Assembly (NCBI GenBank): GCA_900239685.1
Contig: OENT01000056.1
Coordinates: forward strand, 173,636-237,635
Reading direction: 5' to 3'
DNA: 64,000 bases
Source: Rotaria macrura
Lineage: Eukaryota; Rotifera; Eurotatoria; Philodinida; Philodinidae
A model generated the notes under the pieces. The model worked only from the letters and a program-made list of their open reading frames with translations. It searched no databases and was not told where the DNA came from. The position numbers and the translations under genes were made by a program. This document shows, piece by piece, positions 1-10,788 of the stretch (position 1 is the first letter of the stretch; every line of letters begins with the position of its first letter).

Positions 1-725
1 TCTATTAAATGTCTCGTTGATCAATACCTTTCCAAGATGTTATGATGCTTCCTATATTTCATTTCTGAAGATAGGCAGGATGTTTCGAGTGTCATAAGCA
101 TGCGCTGCTGTCACTCTAGTTGTAGATTAGATCTTGATCGACAGTTTATGTGAAGAAAGTTCAAAAGCCCTAACATTATTCCATTTAATTTCAATTAGAA
201 TTAAATAGTATGCTTGATTTGGTATTACTATCATTCCATGTCATACATAGGATACGTTTATTAGTCTTTTCTATACACTTGGCTAGACGATCTACGAAGA
301 TGAAAAGTAAGGCACATAGCATTTGAAATTGGCACAGATATCTTAGAATCATATTTTTCAAGACTGCAATGGCTCTCCTTTGTAGTATTAAATGTAATGT
401 TGTTCTTTTTATTTTTTCAAAAGTCAAGATTACATTTGAGGGAAAGATTTTTGGTCATAGTGTGCAATAAGATGTGATTGATATTCTGTCATCGATTTCA
501 TCGAACAGAGCAGAAATAAAGAGAAAATACTTTTAAAATCGAAGAAAGAAATGTATAATTTCTCCAAGATTATCATCCGGACAACCTTAAGTATTTAGGA
601 AGTCATATGCATTTCTAGATGCTTTATAACAATGCACAGGATATTTTCTTTATAAGATTACGTAATCAAGCATATTATTTAATTCTGTGTATATCTCATA
701 ATAAAATAATATTCTCGTATTTTAG
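1..725. other. Upstream intron or 5' flank of PHF10, no coding sequence recognised
   Basis: I see no exon with good coding character here. The stretch ends in a T-rich acceptor (AG at 724-725) that opens the first visible PHF10 exon, so at least its right part should be intron. The N-terminal exons of PHF10 are probably beyond the left edge. Open frames in this stretch are short, low in complexity and not similar to anything I recognise. Confidence 0.5.
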
Positions 726-3700
726 CAATTTAATCATGTATGGCAACAGAAACGTCGTACACTTATTGCAACCCATAAGAATGGTACTTTGCCATCAATT
801 TTATCTCTATCAAATTTAAATCATTCAACAACAAATACTCAAGTAGTTAATTCATGTGAAAATGCAGATAAAAGTCGAGCGTCTGTATGTATTATTCTTG
901 TTTCATTGTATCTATTGAAATCATTCGTTCTATTTCATTTTATTTTTAAAAGAAATTGCGACAAGATATAATACGTTCGACAGTTGATTTCAATACGCAA
1001 TTACAACGTGAACGACTTCAAGACCGTAAAGCTTGTTTTGATCTTCAAACTATGGTTTGTGCAATTTTTTTTTTATTGCAATTCATTCCTTGACTATGTG
1101 CCTTGAAACTATGTTTTAGCAAATACATTATCCTGCAAATAGACAACTTCGCTTACCATCGCATTTAACAAAAATTGGTTCTTATCCATTAGCACTTTTA
1201 CCTGGACAATATCAAGATTCTTATAAAACATACGGATCCGATGATTTAAAATATATGCCTATTAATACAGCACTATACTATTATCCTAAGCCACTTTCAC
1301 TAGTTCATACCGAACGATTTTCACAACAGGTAAAATATGATGCTGTCTTCTTTGTCTTTTGTCAACATACAAGTTAAACAAGATTATCTTGCTTACATCT
1401 ATAACAAAAAAACGTGATTAGATAACAATGAGAAAATATTTTTTTTTATCAATCTTAAGCGTCATGTAAGATTTAGACGGCATGTATTATTATAGTAAAA
1501 CTGTCTATAATGTGATCGAATTAATAATCATGATTTTGTGTTAGAATTCAGGCCGCACAGCAATACTACTTTCGTGATTTTTCAAGATTTATCTCCGTAG
1601 GACTGCATACAAGCCATGTTGACGTGTTATTTTGTCATATTTAACGTTTCTTAAAAATTTGATGGAAATATTTTGTTGAATATTAACGTATAAAAAGAAA
1701 AGGAATTGATTTTTGAAAGTAGCTCTTTTATCATTAGTAATTAATTCGACGATATCTATAACATACAACTCATTATTCATTTATATCTATAGCATGGTTG
1801 TTTTACATGTGCGAAGAGGGACGGAAGCGTGATTTAGGGAAATGATTTGAATACCGAAAAAATGGTTATAAAACCTTTAAAACAGCGAGAATAGGGATTT
1901 TTCTGATAAAACTGTGATTTCGGCTAGAACTAAATGAGCTTCGAATATTCAAGGATATTTCTTTCCCAACGGCACGTGCCTGAGGAAAAGAAAACATATA
2001 CACAATGCATAATTAGGAAAGAGAAAAGCAGAGCTCGAAACATATATTTGATTAAAGACAATCTTTCAGATATGAAAGAATGATGATATAAGAAGATCAA
2101 TATTCATAACTGTTTTTCAAGAATATTTAACTGTTGTTATTTAAAATTTTGAATTCTATAAATGGAATGATAAAATTTTATCTATTTTCGTTTCTTGATG
2201 TAGGAATCTTTTAAAATGATTTAATTATTGACAATTGATTCGTTCTTCGAAGAGATATCGATAGTGCATCAAGCTATCTCTTTTCAAGATCTAGATATTG
2301 GATAGCAAGGATCTTTTTTAATTTGTTCATATCCACGTTTATCACTGTTTGAAGTCTTCGTATTCTTGAGTACTTTCTCAGCAAGTAGAACAAACAGGAT
2401 TGAATCTTTCATTCTGAATCAGTTCTCTTTGCTCATTGAAATCGTATGAATATTGGCTGTTTTAGATACTGTCAAGAGTATGATAGAATTCGAAGTAGAA
2501 ATGTTAAATGATCATCGTTAATTGAATGGCAAATAAAATCTGATTTCTAAATAATAGATATTACTTTGGAGAAACAATCGAAGGACGAGGAAATATTTTC
2601 GTTAACCTTATGCTCTCCGATATATTCTGTTTGAAAATTTAAAAAACCTTTTCCGAATGATATTATATGTGCAAGATAATTTTATTGTTTCTTTAAGATT
2701 ACATCAAGTGATGAAGAAGATGAAAGTTCTACAACAAATCGTCCCGTTCTTTTAAATAGTTCAAATCTACGACGTCCTTCAACACCACAATCACCTCTAA
2801 TAGTCAATGGTATTGGTAGTCATTCAACATTAGCATCGTCACGTTTAAGTAAACCATCAACACCAGTTTCTATCAATAGCCATTCAAATGTATGTCATAC
2901 ATGTAAAATTGCACAAGATGAACATGATGAAGAATTAGTTACATGTACAAGTTGTCAACATCATTTCCATCCAACTTGTCTCGAAGCAACTAATGATATG
3001 TTAGCAATTATTAAAACATATCCATGGCAATGCATTGATTGTAAAAGTTGTGTTAAATGTAGTAAAACTCATGATGAAGTAAGATAATAGTATATATAGA
3101 TGGACGATCTATTCAACATAAATGCCTTTGCTTTCTTCTAGGCTAATATGATGTTTTGTGATCGCTGTGATCGAGGCTATCATACGTATTGTGTTGGTCT
3201 CGAAAGCATTCCAGATGGATCATGGCAATGTTCCGCTTGTGATCCACCTATATTAACACCGCCGCCTCCTCTTCCTTCGTCATCGAATTCACCCGTGTCA
3301 ACTATCAAAGGAAAACGTGGCCGACCTTCAAGTAGCAGGTAAAGATTTATTTTCTTTGGTCTAACACTCAAATGCATACAGCCAACCCGAATTATAGTAG
3401 AGACACCGTTGAGTACGTTTTCATACTCACCGAAGAAGTATCTACGAGACTTCTCATTGATTAGTTACTAACGAAATCCGAACATGTTCGAAAAACTAAA
3501 ATTAGCCTGTATTGAAAATATGTTTTAACGTACTTAATTAATGGAAATATCAATGTTGTCTTTTTAGTCGTTTATCTCCTCAACAATCATTGAATTCGTC
3601 TAAAACTGAAATCAGTGCTCCTACACGTGTTTCATCACGTCGTAGTCGTAAAATCATATCACCACCTTTATCACCATCAAATAATTTAAATCATTCGTCG

Positions 3701-3823
3701 AATTCATCTTCGAATGATTTATCTACAATGAACAGTTCTTCTATGAATCTCACACTTGCACGACATCAACAACAATGGACTCCGACTTCAGCAATTACCA
3801 CAGAAATAAAAAGTAAAACCTAA
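726..3823 (+). CDS. PHF10: PHD finger protein 10 (BAF45A/SAYP type), 5' end outside window
   Basis: Exons 726-884, 953-1054, 1120-1329, 2698-3078, 3142-3338 and 3568-3823 join in phase to about 434 residues plus a stop; the N-terminus is missing. PHF10 is a subunit of the PBAF SWI/SNF chromatin-remodelling complex in the nucleus. The second exon carries [14 protein letters not shown] followed by FDLQT, and the third carries the SAY-domain signature [14 protein letters not shown] with YMPINTALY; both are hallmarks of PHF10 and Drosophila SAYP. Two tandem PHD fingers follow: the first with [17 protein letters not shown] and YPWQC, the second with [15 protein letters not shown] and WQCSAC. The tail is Ser/Pro-rich with a short AT-hook-like KGKRGRP and an RRSRK basic patch. 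The 1.37 kb intron 1330-2697 is unusually long here. A polyadenylation-type AATAAA lies about 25 bp after the stop. DPF family members also have tandem PHD fingers, but the SAY region points to PHF10. Confidence 0.93.
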
Positions 3824-4117
3824 TTGATGATCAAAAATATAATTAGAATAAAAATAAAACCATGCATGTGCACTTTTGTTTTTGTATATTTTTTTTTCTT
3901 CGTTTTTTTTTTTGTTTTTTGTATTTCACTCGATGCGACCTAGACTAGGTAGCCGGATATTCCAAGTGTATCTGTTTGTTTCTTTTTCTTTTCTAAGTGA
4001 ATACTAGAGCGAGATATGTGGTGTTTGAAACAAGAAATCTTTTTGTTTTTTTTTTCATTTCTTCTCTTCTCTTTTTTTTCATCTACTAAACATACAAAAT
4101 TCTATACATATATACAA

Positions 4118-4149
<32 letters not shown>

Positions 4150-4229
4150 CAATAAAAGACAAAGATTTTTTGTTTTGTTGTTTTGTTTAAAAAAAACGAA
4201 ATCAATAAATAATGAATATGTGTTACTTT
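3824..4229. repeat. PHF10-TEDC1 spacer with poly-T tracts and a TA microsatellite
   Basis: Overlapping AATAAA-type signals follow the PHF10 stop. Then come long T-runs (about 3880-3915 and 4040-4080) and an alternating TA tract near 4119-4150. No gene is visible. The spacer ends in the acceptor-like site directly before the TEDC1 start codon. Confidence 0.7.
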
Positions 4230-4232
4230 AGA
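4222..4232 (+). promoter_or_regulatory. Candidate trans-splice acceptor before TEDC1
   Basis: A pyrimidine-containing stretch ends in TTTAG at 4227-4231, with a single A between it and the ATG at 4233. An acceptor with no visible upstream 5' exon, placed right at the start codon, fits spliced-leader addition. It also argues for starting translation at 4233 rather than at the in-frame ATG at 4212. A 5'-UTR intron is the alternative. Confidence 0.45.
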
Positions 4233-7046
4233 ATGTCATTAGAAGAAGTCCGTCCAGTCATTGATTGTTTTTGTCAGATTTTATCATTGTATGGATTTTC
4301 GATGATAACATCGGAAATTCTTTGCTTGGCTAAATATGATCAAGATGAAGCGGTAAGATCGACTGAAAATGAGCATATGTTAATAAAAATCGATTTTTGA
4401 TTTAGACCACTCCGTTATACAAATTAATATTTGAAATGATTCATTTTGATTCAAATCCAAATAGGGAAGAAATTTCCAAAACAAAATTTTCTCGAATATC
4501 AAAAGGTATTTTTATATTGAATTAATTACTTTTTCTTTTCAATGATCAGTAGATTGAATGCATAATAAAATTCCATGTATATAGTTTAATTAGTACGAAT
4601 AAATTATTATCTTGTGTTCCACAGAAATAAAAGTATTCTATTGTGTTTTAAAACATAAGTTGTAATGAATCTTTATCGTCCAAAATAGTTTAAATAAAGT
4701 CATAGAGAATCTACGAATTCCAAGTAAAATTCAATAGATGTTAAAACTCAATACATTGTTTTGTTTCTATAAAACACCTTCTATTGCATTTACATGGGGC
4801 AATGTTCGTTTGACAAACGATGATATCATTTTTCACATGTTAAAATAATCACATCTACCATTTAGGACAAGCTTATAAGAAATAAAAATCGAAGTGAAAA
4901 TTTCGTTTCATAACGACGATGGCATGTTGAAAAATCTTTTACAGATTTCCGATAGATCTATTTGAATTCCAGCTAATTCTACAATAAACTTCGAATGTGT
5001 ATTGTCGACGAATTCGACTAATCCAGTGTGAAAATTCTCATTTGCTCGTTTAATTATTGCCTGTATGCATTTAGTGCGATTAATGATAAATAGTACAACG
5101 ATTGTCGTAGTCTTTCTTTTATGCGAAGTAACTATGTTGATTAAAATTCATATCGAGTTCTTTGAAAAAAATCTATACGAAGAATTAGAAATATCTGTTA
5201 ATTATCAAATAAAAATATGGACACAACATTAGCGATCATTTTTGCATATTCACCATAGAACTCCCCGAGACAACTAAAACATCGTTCCATACCATGTCTC
5301 TCAAACTCTCATGCTTCGTTCCCTGTTAATTTGGACATAAACCTTCTGTTTCGAAGTACTATAATACTGGCAGTTTCAATCTTTGATTGGAAACAAAAGT
5401 TTCTCGATATTAAAACAATGGTTCTGATATTTTCGAAAAAACGTTTTTTTTTGTGAGTAGATTCGTTTCAAAGGAAGACGAGTGTGAAATAAGACTGTGA
5501 ACCTTTTTGAAAGTCTAGAAGCGTCAGTCAGTCTCTATTATTTTTTTTCCAGAGTATCTATAACTCCCTCATCATATAAACTTGGCAGAACAAAGAAAAT
5601 AATTGATCCTATCCCATCTAGCCGAGTTCTGTATTCATCATGTAGATTTGCTCACTTTAGCTATGAATTTCGAATGTTAATTTTAGCTTATATTTTTTAT
5701 TTAGATGAAATCGTTGATATAATCAAACGTGATCTCTATAAACGTGGTTATACGTATGAACATTTTTTATCACTTGATAATAATATGGAAAAAGGCAGTC
5801 GACAATTACTTGTCTGTCTCGGTTGGCTTATTTATCATATTAAATTCATTGAAAAATGTATGAAATTATGTTTGAAATCGATTTCAAATAAGAATCAAGT
5901 ATATTCTAAATAATGTTTTTACTTTGAAGCAGTTTTCTTTTTTCTTGGTTTTGAATTTCTAGTCAGATAAGGATCAAAATGATAAATGTGATTTAATACA
6001 ACAAATCCAACAAGCTATGCGTACTAATCTAAAGATACGTTCTGGTTTACGTGCTATCGAAAATAAAAGTTCACAAGAAAATCATCAGTTGTCATCATTT
6101 GAAATGAAACTTCAACAGTATCCTCATCTTCTATCTCAAGTAATATAATTGATTGATGAACCATAAAGAATCATTTAGATTCTTATTCATATGTTTGTTT
6201 GTTTTCTAAAGTATTTAATTGATCTTGACAAAGAACATCATAAATTAAGTTTATTTCTATTTTGGAATAAACACGAAAATATGTTTTGGAAATGGATGGT
6301 AATATTTTGACTTTCTTTTTGTTTATTATTTTTGCTTCGAAAAATAACATCTATACTTGAATTGAAATAGGAGAGCGTACTTGATCAACCAACGACGACA
6401 GTCGACAATAGTGAAGTAGTACATGATACGGATTGTCAACGTTTGGAAGCAGAAAAACAAAAATTTAATGCTGCTATCGACACGCTTGATAGTGCATTGG
6501 TTCAACTCGAACAATTATGGATATCAAATGTATGAATTATAAAGTAGTCTTTCTTCGATGTCTTCGAAGTATTTTAATAATAATTTGAGTACAAATAGAA
6601 AACCTTGATATCTCTACAAACGATGGTAATGCTTGATTAAGTCAAAGATTTAAGATTTGAGCAATCCACATATAGACTAAAGGGTATGACAGATGCCTTA
6701 TGGATGATCGTCTTAAATCAAGTTTTAAAATTGAAAATCAAAGAAGAATCTCTGTTTATAACGCGAAAACAAGTTCTAGTCTCTTAACAATTCGATGGGT
6801 GTCAGTAGGATTTCTATATCTTTCTTCAGTGAGAACTGAAGTCCGTTCTAGTATTGTTGAATTCGAAAGAAGACATCTGAGAAGACTATTTTATTGATAA
6901 TTTTTCATTTTCATTTTCATTTTCTTTATTAGAATAATCATTCATCAATAGAACAGGATGTTTCATCGATTCTAGCATCAATTGATACTGAAATATCATC
7001 GCTTTTTAATAAATTATTAAATAATGATACATTATTAGAAAGATAG
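4233..7046 (+). CDS. TEDC1: Tubulin epsilon and delta complex protein 1-like
   Basis: Exons 4233-4352, 4406-4505, 5555-5898, 5963-6139, 6212-6298, 6371-6529 and 6933-7046 join in phase to 366 residues. TEDC1 works with TEDC2 and delta/epsilon-tubulin to stabilise centriole triplet microtubules. I recognise the family by its architecture: an N-terminal helical segment (EEVRPVIDCFCQILSLYG), then TPLYKLIFEM, a central DEIVDIIKRDLYKRGY, and the conserved GSRQLLVCLGWLIY block. The C-terminal half is helical and hydrophilic (ESVLDQ..., RLEAEKQKFNAAIDTLDSALVQLEQLW), compatible with coiled coil. The first large intron (4506-5554) ends at an acceptor that splits a valine codon. The intron 6530-6932 holds a short open stretch near 6700-6895 that I do not include. 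The next gene, PHB2, starts only 104 bp downstream on the same strand. The family call rests on motif resemblance only, so moderate confidence. Confidence 0.7.
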
Positions 7047-7089
7047 TCTCAATGAGAATAATTTTTAATATTTACAATTTTTTTATGTT

Positions 7090-7150
7090 AAATAAAAATT
7101 TCTCTCCAAAAGCAAATTCCATTTTAGATTATAAAACATTCACAGCTAAT
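7090..7150 (+). promoter_or_regulatory. TEDC1-PHB2 intercistronic region with acceptor sites
   Basis: AATAAA at 7090-7095 is followed by T-rich acceptor-like AGs at 7126-7127 (ATTTTAG) and 7144-7145 (CACAG), then the PHB2 ATG at 7151. The order polyadenylation signal, pyrimidine tract, AG, ATG within about 60 bp is what a trans-spliced operon junction looks like. There is little room for an independent promoter. Confidence 0.5.
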
Positions 7151-8416
7151 ATGGCTGAAAAATTGAATGACTTCGCTAGTCGTCTATCTGTAGGTGCACC
7201 GAAAGGTTTAGGTCTCGGTATTAAATTACTTGCTGGAACATCAGCTGCTATTTATGGAGTTTATAAATCGATGTTTACAGGTAATTGTATAAGAATAGAA
7301 GATAACTGAATTCGAATCGATCTTAATTGTTTTAGTTGAGGGTGGTCATCGTGCTATTATTTTCAATCGTATTGGTGGTGTTGATCAAAATACGATACAT
7401 AGTGAAGGATTACATTTCAGGTAGGAAGAATTGGCAACGGCTAGTTTTTTTCTAATTCAAAAATTTCTCATTTAGAATTCCATGGTTTCAATATCCAATT
7501 ACGTATGATATTCGAGCTCGACCACGCATAATTAAATCACCAACTGGAAGCAAAGGTTTGATATTTTGTTTTTATTGTCATTTATTTATTCTCATTTTTC
7601 TTTTCATTCTCTAGATCTACAAATGGTCACCATCGGTTTGTCTTCGTTGAAGATGATTTAACATTTAGTGAACGATTTTTAATTTTCATTCTAGCTCTTC
7701 GAGTTTTAGCACGACCAGATCAAACAAAATTACCAAAACTATATCAAACATTAGGATTGGATTGGGATGAACGTGTTTTACCATCTATATGTAATGAAGT
7801 TTTAAAGGGCGTTGTCGCCAAATTCAATGCATCTCAGTTGATAACCCAACGACAACAAGTATCGAACTTGATCCGTCTTGATCTTATCGAACGAGCTAAA
7901 GATTTCGATGTACTACTTGATGATGTATCAATAACTGAACTCAGCTTTAGTCCGCAATATTCAGCCGCTGTTGAAGCTAAACAAGTTGCTCAACAAGAAG
8001 CTCAACGAGCCGTATTTACTGTTGAACAAGCCAAACAAGAACGACAACAAAAAATTGTTTTAGCTGAAGGTGATGCCGAATCAGCTAAACTTGTATGTAT
8101 AATTAGAAGACTAAACAGACACGTCTATTGAATGTTATTGTTTCATTCTCTCTAGATTGGTAATGCTATCAGTAAAAATCCTGGTTATTTGAAATTACGT
8201 AGGATTCGTGCTGCACAAAATATCGCAAAAACGGTATGTCATACGATCATATTTCATTGGCTATATTGAAGTTTTGTTTTTATCGTATTTTTTTTTCTTG
8301 CGTAGCTTTCATTAAGTTCGAACCGTGCATTTCTTGATGCTCAAGCATTGATGATTAATGTTGCAAATCCAAAATTTGATGAATCAGCCGACGATCTTGG
8401 CCGTAAAAAGCGTTAA
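7151..8416 (+). CDS. PHB2: Prohibitin-2
   Basis: Exons 7151-7280, 7336-7420, 7476-7555, 7615-7635, 7695-8092, 8156-8233 and 8306-8416 join in phase to 300 residues, almost exactly the length of animal prohibitin-2. PHB2 forms rings with PHB1 in the mitochondrial inner membrane and scaffolds proteases and respiratory assembly. The N-terminus has the membrane anchor segment (around residues 20-40), then [17 protein letters not shown] and [13 protein letters not shown], followed by YDIRARPR with SPTGSKDLQMV. The SPFH core continues with [11 protein letters not shown] and ITELSFS, and the coiled coil contains [29 protein letters not shown] closes the conserved part. One exon is only 21 bp (7615-7635), yet the frame requires it. 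AATAAA-type signals lie about 130 bp past the stop. Identity is secure. Confidence 0.98.
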
Positions 8417-9337
8417 TTGTTCTGTTTTTCATAATTCTGTCTTTTTTCTCTATCATTAACATTGATTATACTAGCATATATTATTTGTTCCCAGTTTTTT
8501 TCCATATATGCTGTTTGTAAGACTAACAACAAAAAGAACAACAACAACAAATAAACAGATTTTCTAGGATCATTGTTTAAAACATATGTTTCTAATTGCC
8601 GTTAATCTATGTAGATATGAATTCATACAGTTATCTTGCGTCGAAAACATAACAATACATTAGAATGAATTTAAGTATTGCACTATTAACTAGTAGGTAT
8701 CTTGATTGTTGAATGCAAGCGTTTACTAACAATGAAATCAAAGTTAACTTCTAATTTAATAAAGCTTAGTACTTCTACAATTGAGCGCATGATGACATGA
8801 AATACATTATTGACTGACTGAGTCCGATTTCCAACGTATTATGATATCAATATTAAAGAAAATAATTATGCATTATTTCGGATTTCATGTTTTTTCATAC
8901 ATCGATCTAAAATGTCAACCAGAGACATCCACGACAGCGCTGCAGGACCTCGGTGTTAGTGGCATTTTTTTTGGAAGATCATCGCGATGCTCTAGATATT
9001 TAAAACATACCGTTGCATCAGTCGCAGGTTCGTTTTACAAGACATTTCAAAATCTGATGGATTTTTACATGATTCAAGTGTCCTTAATTGTAACACGTAC
9101 GTCAATGACTAAAGGAATATCGTGGATACATATCAACAGTTCTAACTTAGTGCAGTGATGGCAGCAAATTTCGAAAGATTTCTTGAAAACGTTGCTTGCA
9201 ATGATAGATTATCGACTAGGGGTGCCGACTTAGCATTAGCATTGTAATATTTAATGCTTCTTCCATGTTTTCCCATTACGATTAAAAAAGTAACTTAATG
9301 CTTTTGTGTTCATGTTAGAAACATACTTTATGACATT
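8417..9337. other. Intergenic, no gene recognised
   Basis: Contains the PHB2 3' UTR (ACAACAAC-rich stretch around 8525-8555 with AATAAA). The open stretch 8841-9158 gives an unremarkable protein with no domain, no splice context and no start signal, so I do not call it a gene. Confidence 0.6.
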
Positions 9338-9832
9338 CGTATTAGTTTGAATTAGTATTAGTATTAAAAATATCACTATTTAATAATTCGGCACAAGCTA
9401 ATCTTAACCTCTAATTTTTTACAAAATATTAAAGCTATAATTGTACCACTATCAGATAATAATTCATTATGTTCCATTGGTACATATCAACGATTTAGTC
9501 CTTCATTTGAAAATCGATCTCGAAATTTTTATTTGACAATATGCGTACCGTATCATTTGTTCAGTTTTATCAAGTTGTTCTTTATCTAGAACATAGACGA
9601 ATTCGATAGAAAATTTCAGCATTCTTTTGAGTACCTTAGGGCTGTCGGATTAGTATTCGTATTTAAAAAATGCTAATACTTTTGTATAGGAGGTGAAAAA
9701 ATAATTTAATACTCTAGTGTTAGTATTAAACTAAACTTAACATTAAACAAGCATTATTTAATATATATATTTCGTGAACATTAGTATAAAATAGTGATAT
9801 TTTTAATGTTAATACTAATTCAAACTAATACG
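9338..9832. mobile_element. MITE-like element with about 45 bp terminal inverted repeats
   Basis: The sequence at 9338-9382 (starting CGTATTAGTTTGAATTAG) reappears as its reverse complement at 9786-9832 with few differences. The inside is built of degenerate ATTAGTATTA-type units and has no coding capacity. Size (about 0.5 kb) and structure fit a non-autonomous DNA transposon. I see no clear target-site duplication, so the outer borders are approximate. Confidence 0.6.
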
Positions 9833-9840
9833 AAATAGGC

Positions 9841-9942
9841 ATGTAGCGAGCCCGGGTATGGCTCGAGCTACCCGGGGTTTGGTTTCCCGGGCTCGGTCAG
9901 GCTCGAGGTTCGGTCGGACTCGGGCTCGGTCGTACCCAGTAA
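9841..9942. repeat. GC-rich degenerate GGCTCG repeat patch
   Basis: About 100 bp of strikingly high GC in an AT-rich setting. It consists of imperfect repeats of a GGCTCGG / CCCGGG theme, with several CCCGGG and CTCGAG palindromes. It does not encode an obvious protein. It directly follows the inverted-repeat element ending at 9832. Confidence 0.7.
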
Positions 9943-10128
9943 AAAAAAATTTTTTTTTCTTCTTTTACTTAGTGGAAACAACAGTATTCAAGAATTAAAA
10001 ATATAGAAGCGTATCTTGTTAATCACGATTTCATACTAGCGATGGGAACTTACCGTTAGTTGGTAACGCAGTAACGGAAAAACGATTCTTCCAATAAGTT
10101 ATTGGCAATAACTTAGCAGCAAAGAGAA

Positions 10129-10368
10129 TTTTAGAGAAAATAGGCTAATTTTATCAAGATTGAAGAAAGTAAATCGGAGTCGATGAATCCGAATCTGCAG
10201 TTCGAATTTGAAAATATTGAAGTGCGTTTTCTCGGTCCAAGGAAGGTATTTTAGAGAAAATAAGGTAATTTTATAAAAGTTTACGAAAGTTAATCAGGAT
10301 CGAGGAATCCGAATCCGCTCTCAAAATTCGAGAATATTGAAGTGCGTTTTCAGGGGTGTAGGAACCCA
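10129..10368. repeat. Two-copy tandem repeat, 120 bp period
   Basis: TTTTAGAGAAAATA at 10129 recurs at 10249, and AATATTGAAGTGCGTTTTC recurs with the same 120 bp offset (10211 versus 10331). The copies also share ATGAATCCGAATC / AGGAATCCGAATC in between. Divergence is moderate, so the duplication is not recent. No coding function is seen. Confidence 0.75.
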
Positions 10369-10369
10369 G

Positions 10370-10760
10370 GTCGAACAATCCGATGACAAGTTCCTACAAG
10401 GATCTTATGTCTGATCATATCTGACCTTATAAGGTCCGATGAAAAAACGTACTCGAAATCTTCGTCTCTGACTTCTTACGTACGATCGCATCCCAGGGCA
10501 AACAATCAGATGTTAAGATTTGATACGACTCTGCATCTGATCTTGTATGATCTTGTAAGTTCAGATACAAAATCGTACACAAAACCGTGGTCTCAGAAGT
10601 CTGACCTCAAGTTTCAATCTAAAATTCTTGACAGATCTTGTTCTTCTGTCAGATCTGGTTATAAGATTATAGAAAATCTTATGCGACAGTAAGATCTTAC
10701 TGTATGAATTGATGTAAGATATCTGAGACCACGAGTTTTTGTAAGATTTCATCTGATCTT
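10370..10760. repeat. GATCTTA-rich repeat block with inverted repeats, upstream of MANEA
   Basis: The motif GATCTTA or its complement occurs many times. An inverted pair AAAACCGTGGTCTCAGA (10581-10597) and TCTGAGACCACGAG (10722-10735) brackets further palindromes such as CAGTAAGATCTTACTG. It resembles a decayed small DNA transposon. It ends about 30 bp before the MANEA start codon, so it may overlap the promoter or 5' UTR. Confidence 0.55.
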
Positions 10761-10788
10761 ACAAGACTGAATTTCATAGGTAAAACAT

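Noticed and set aside
4212-4232. Upstream in-frame ATG for TEDC1
   Set aside because: A splice acceptor lies between it and the ATG at 4233, so it is probably removed from the mature message; the extra residues are not family-like.
6700-6897. 65-codon open stretch in a TEDC1 intron
   Set aside because: Flanking exons join in phase without it and it has no recognisable similarity.
8841-9158. 105-codon open frame downstream of PHB2
   Set aside because: No domain, no splice context, composition like spacer DNA.
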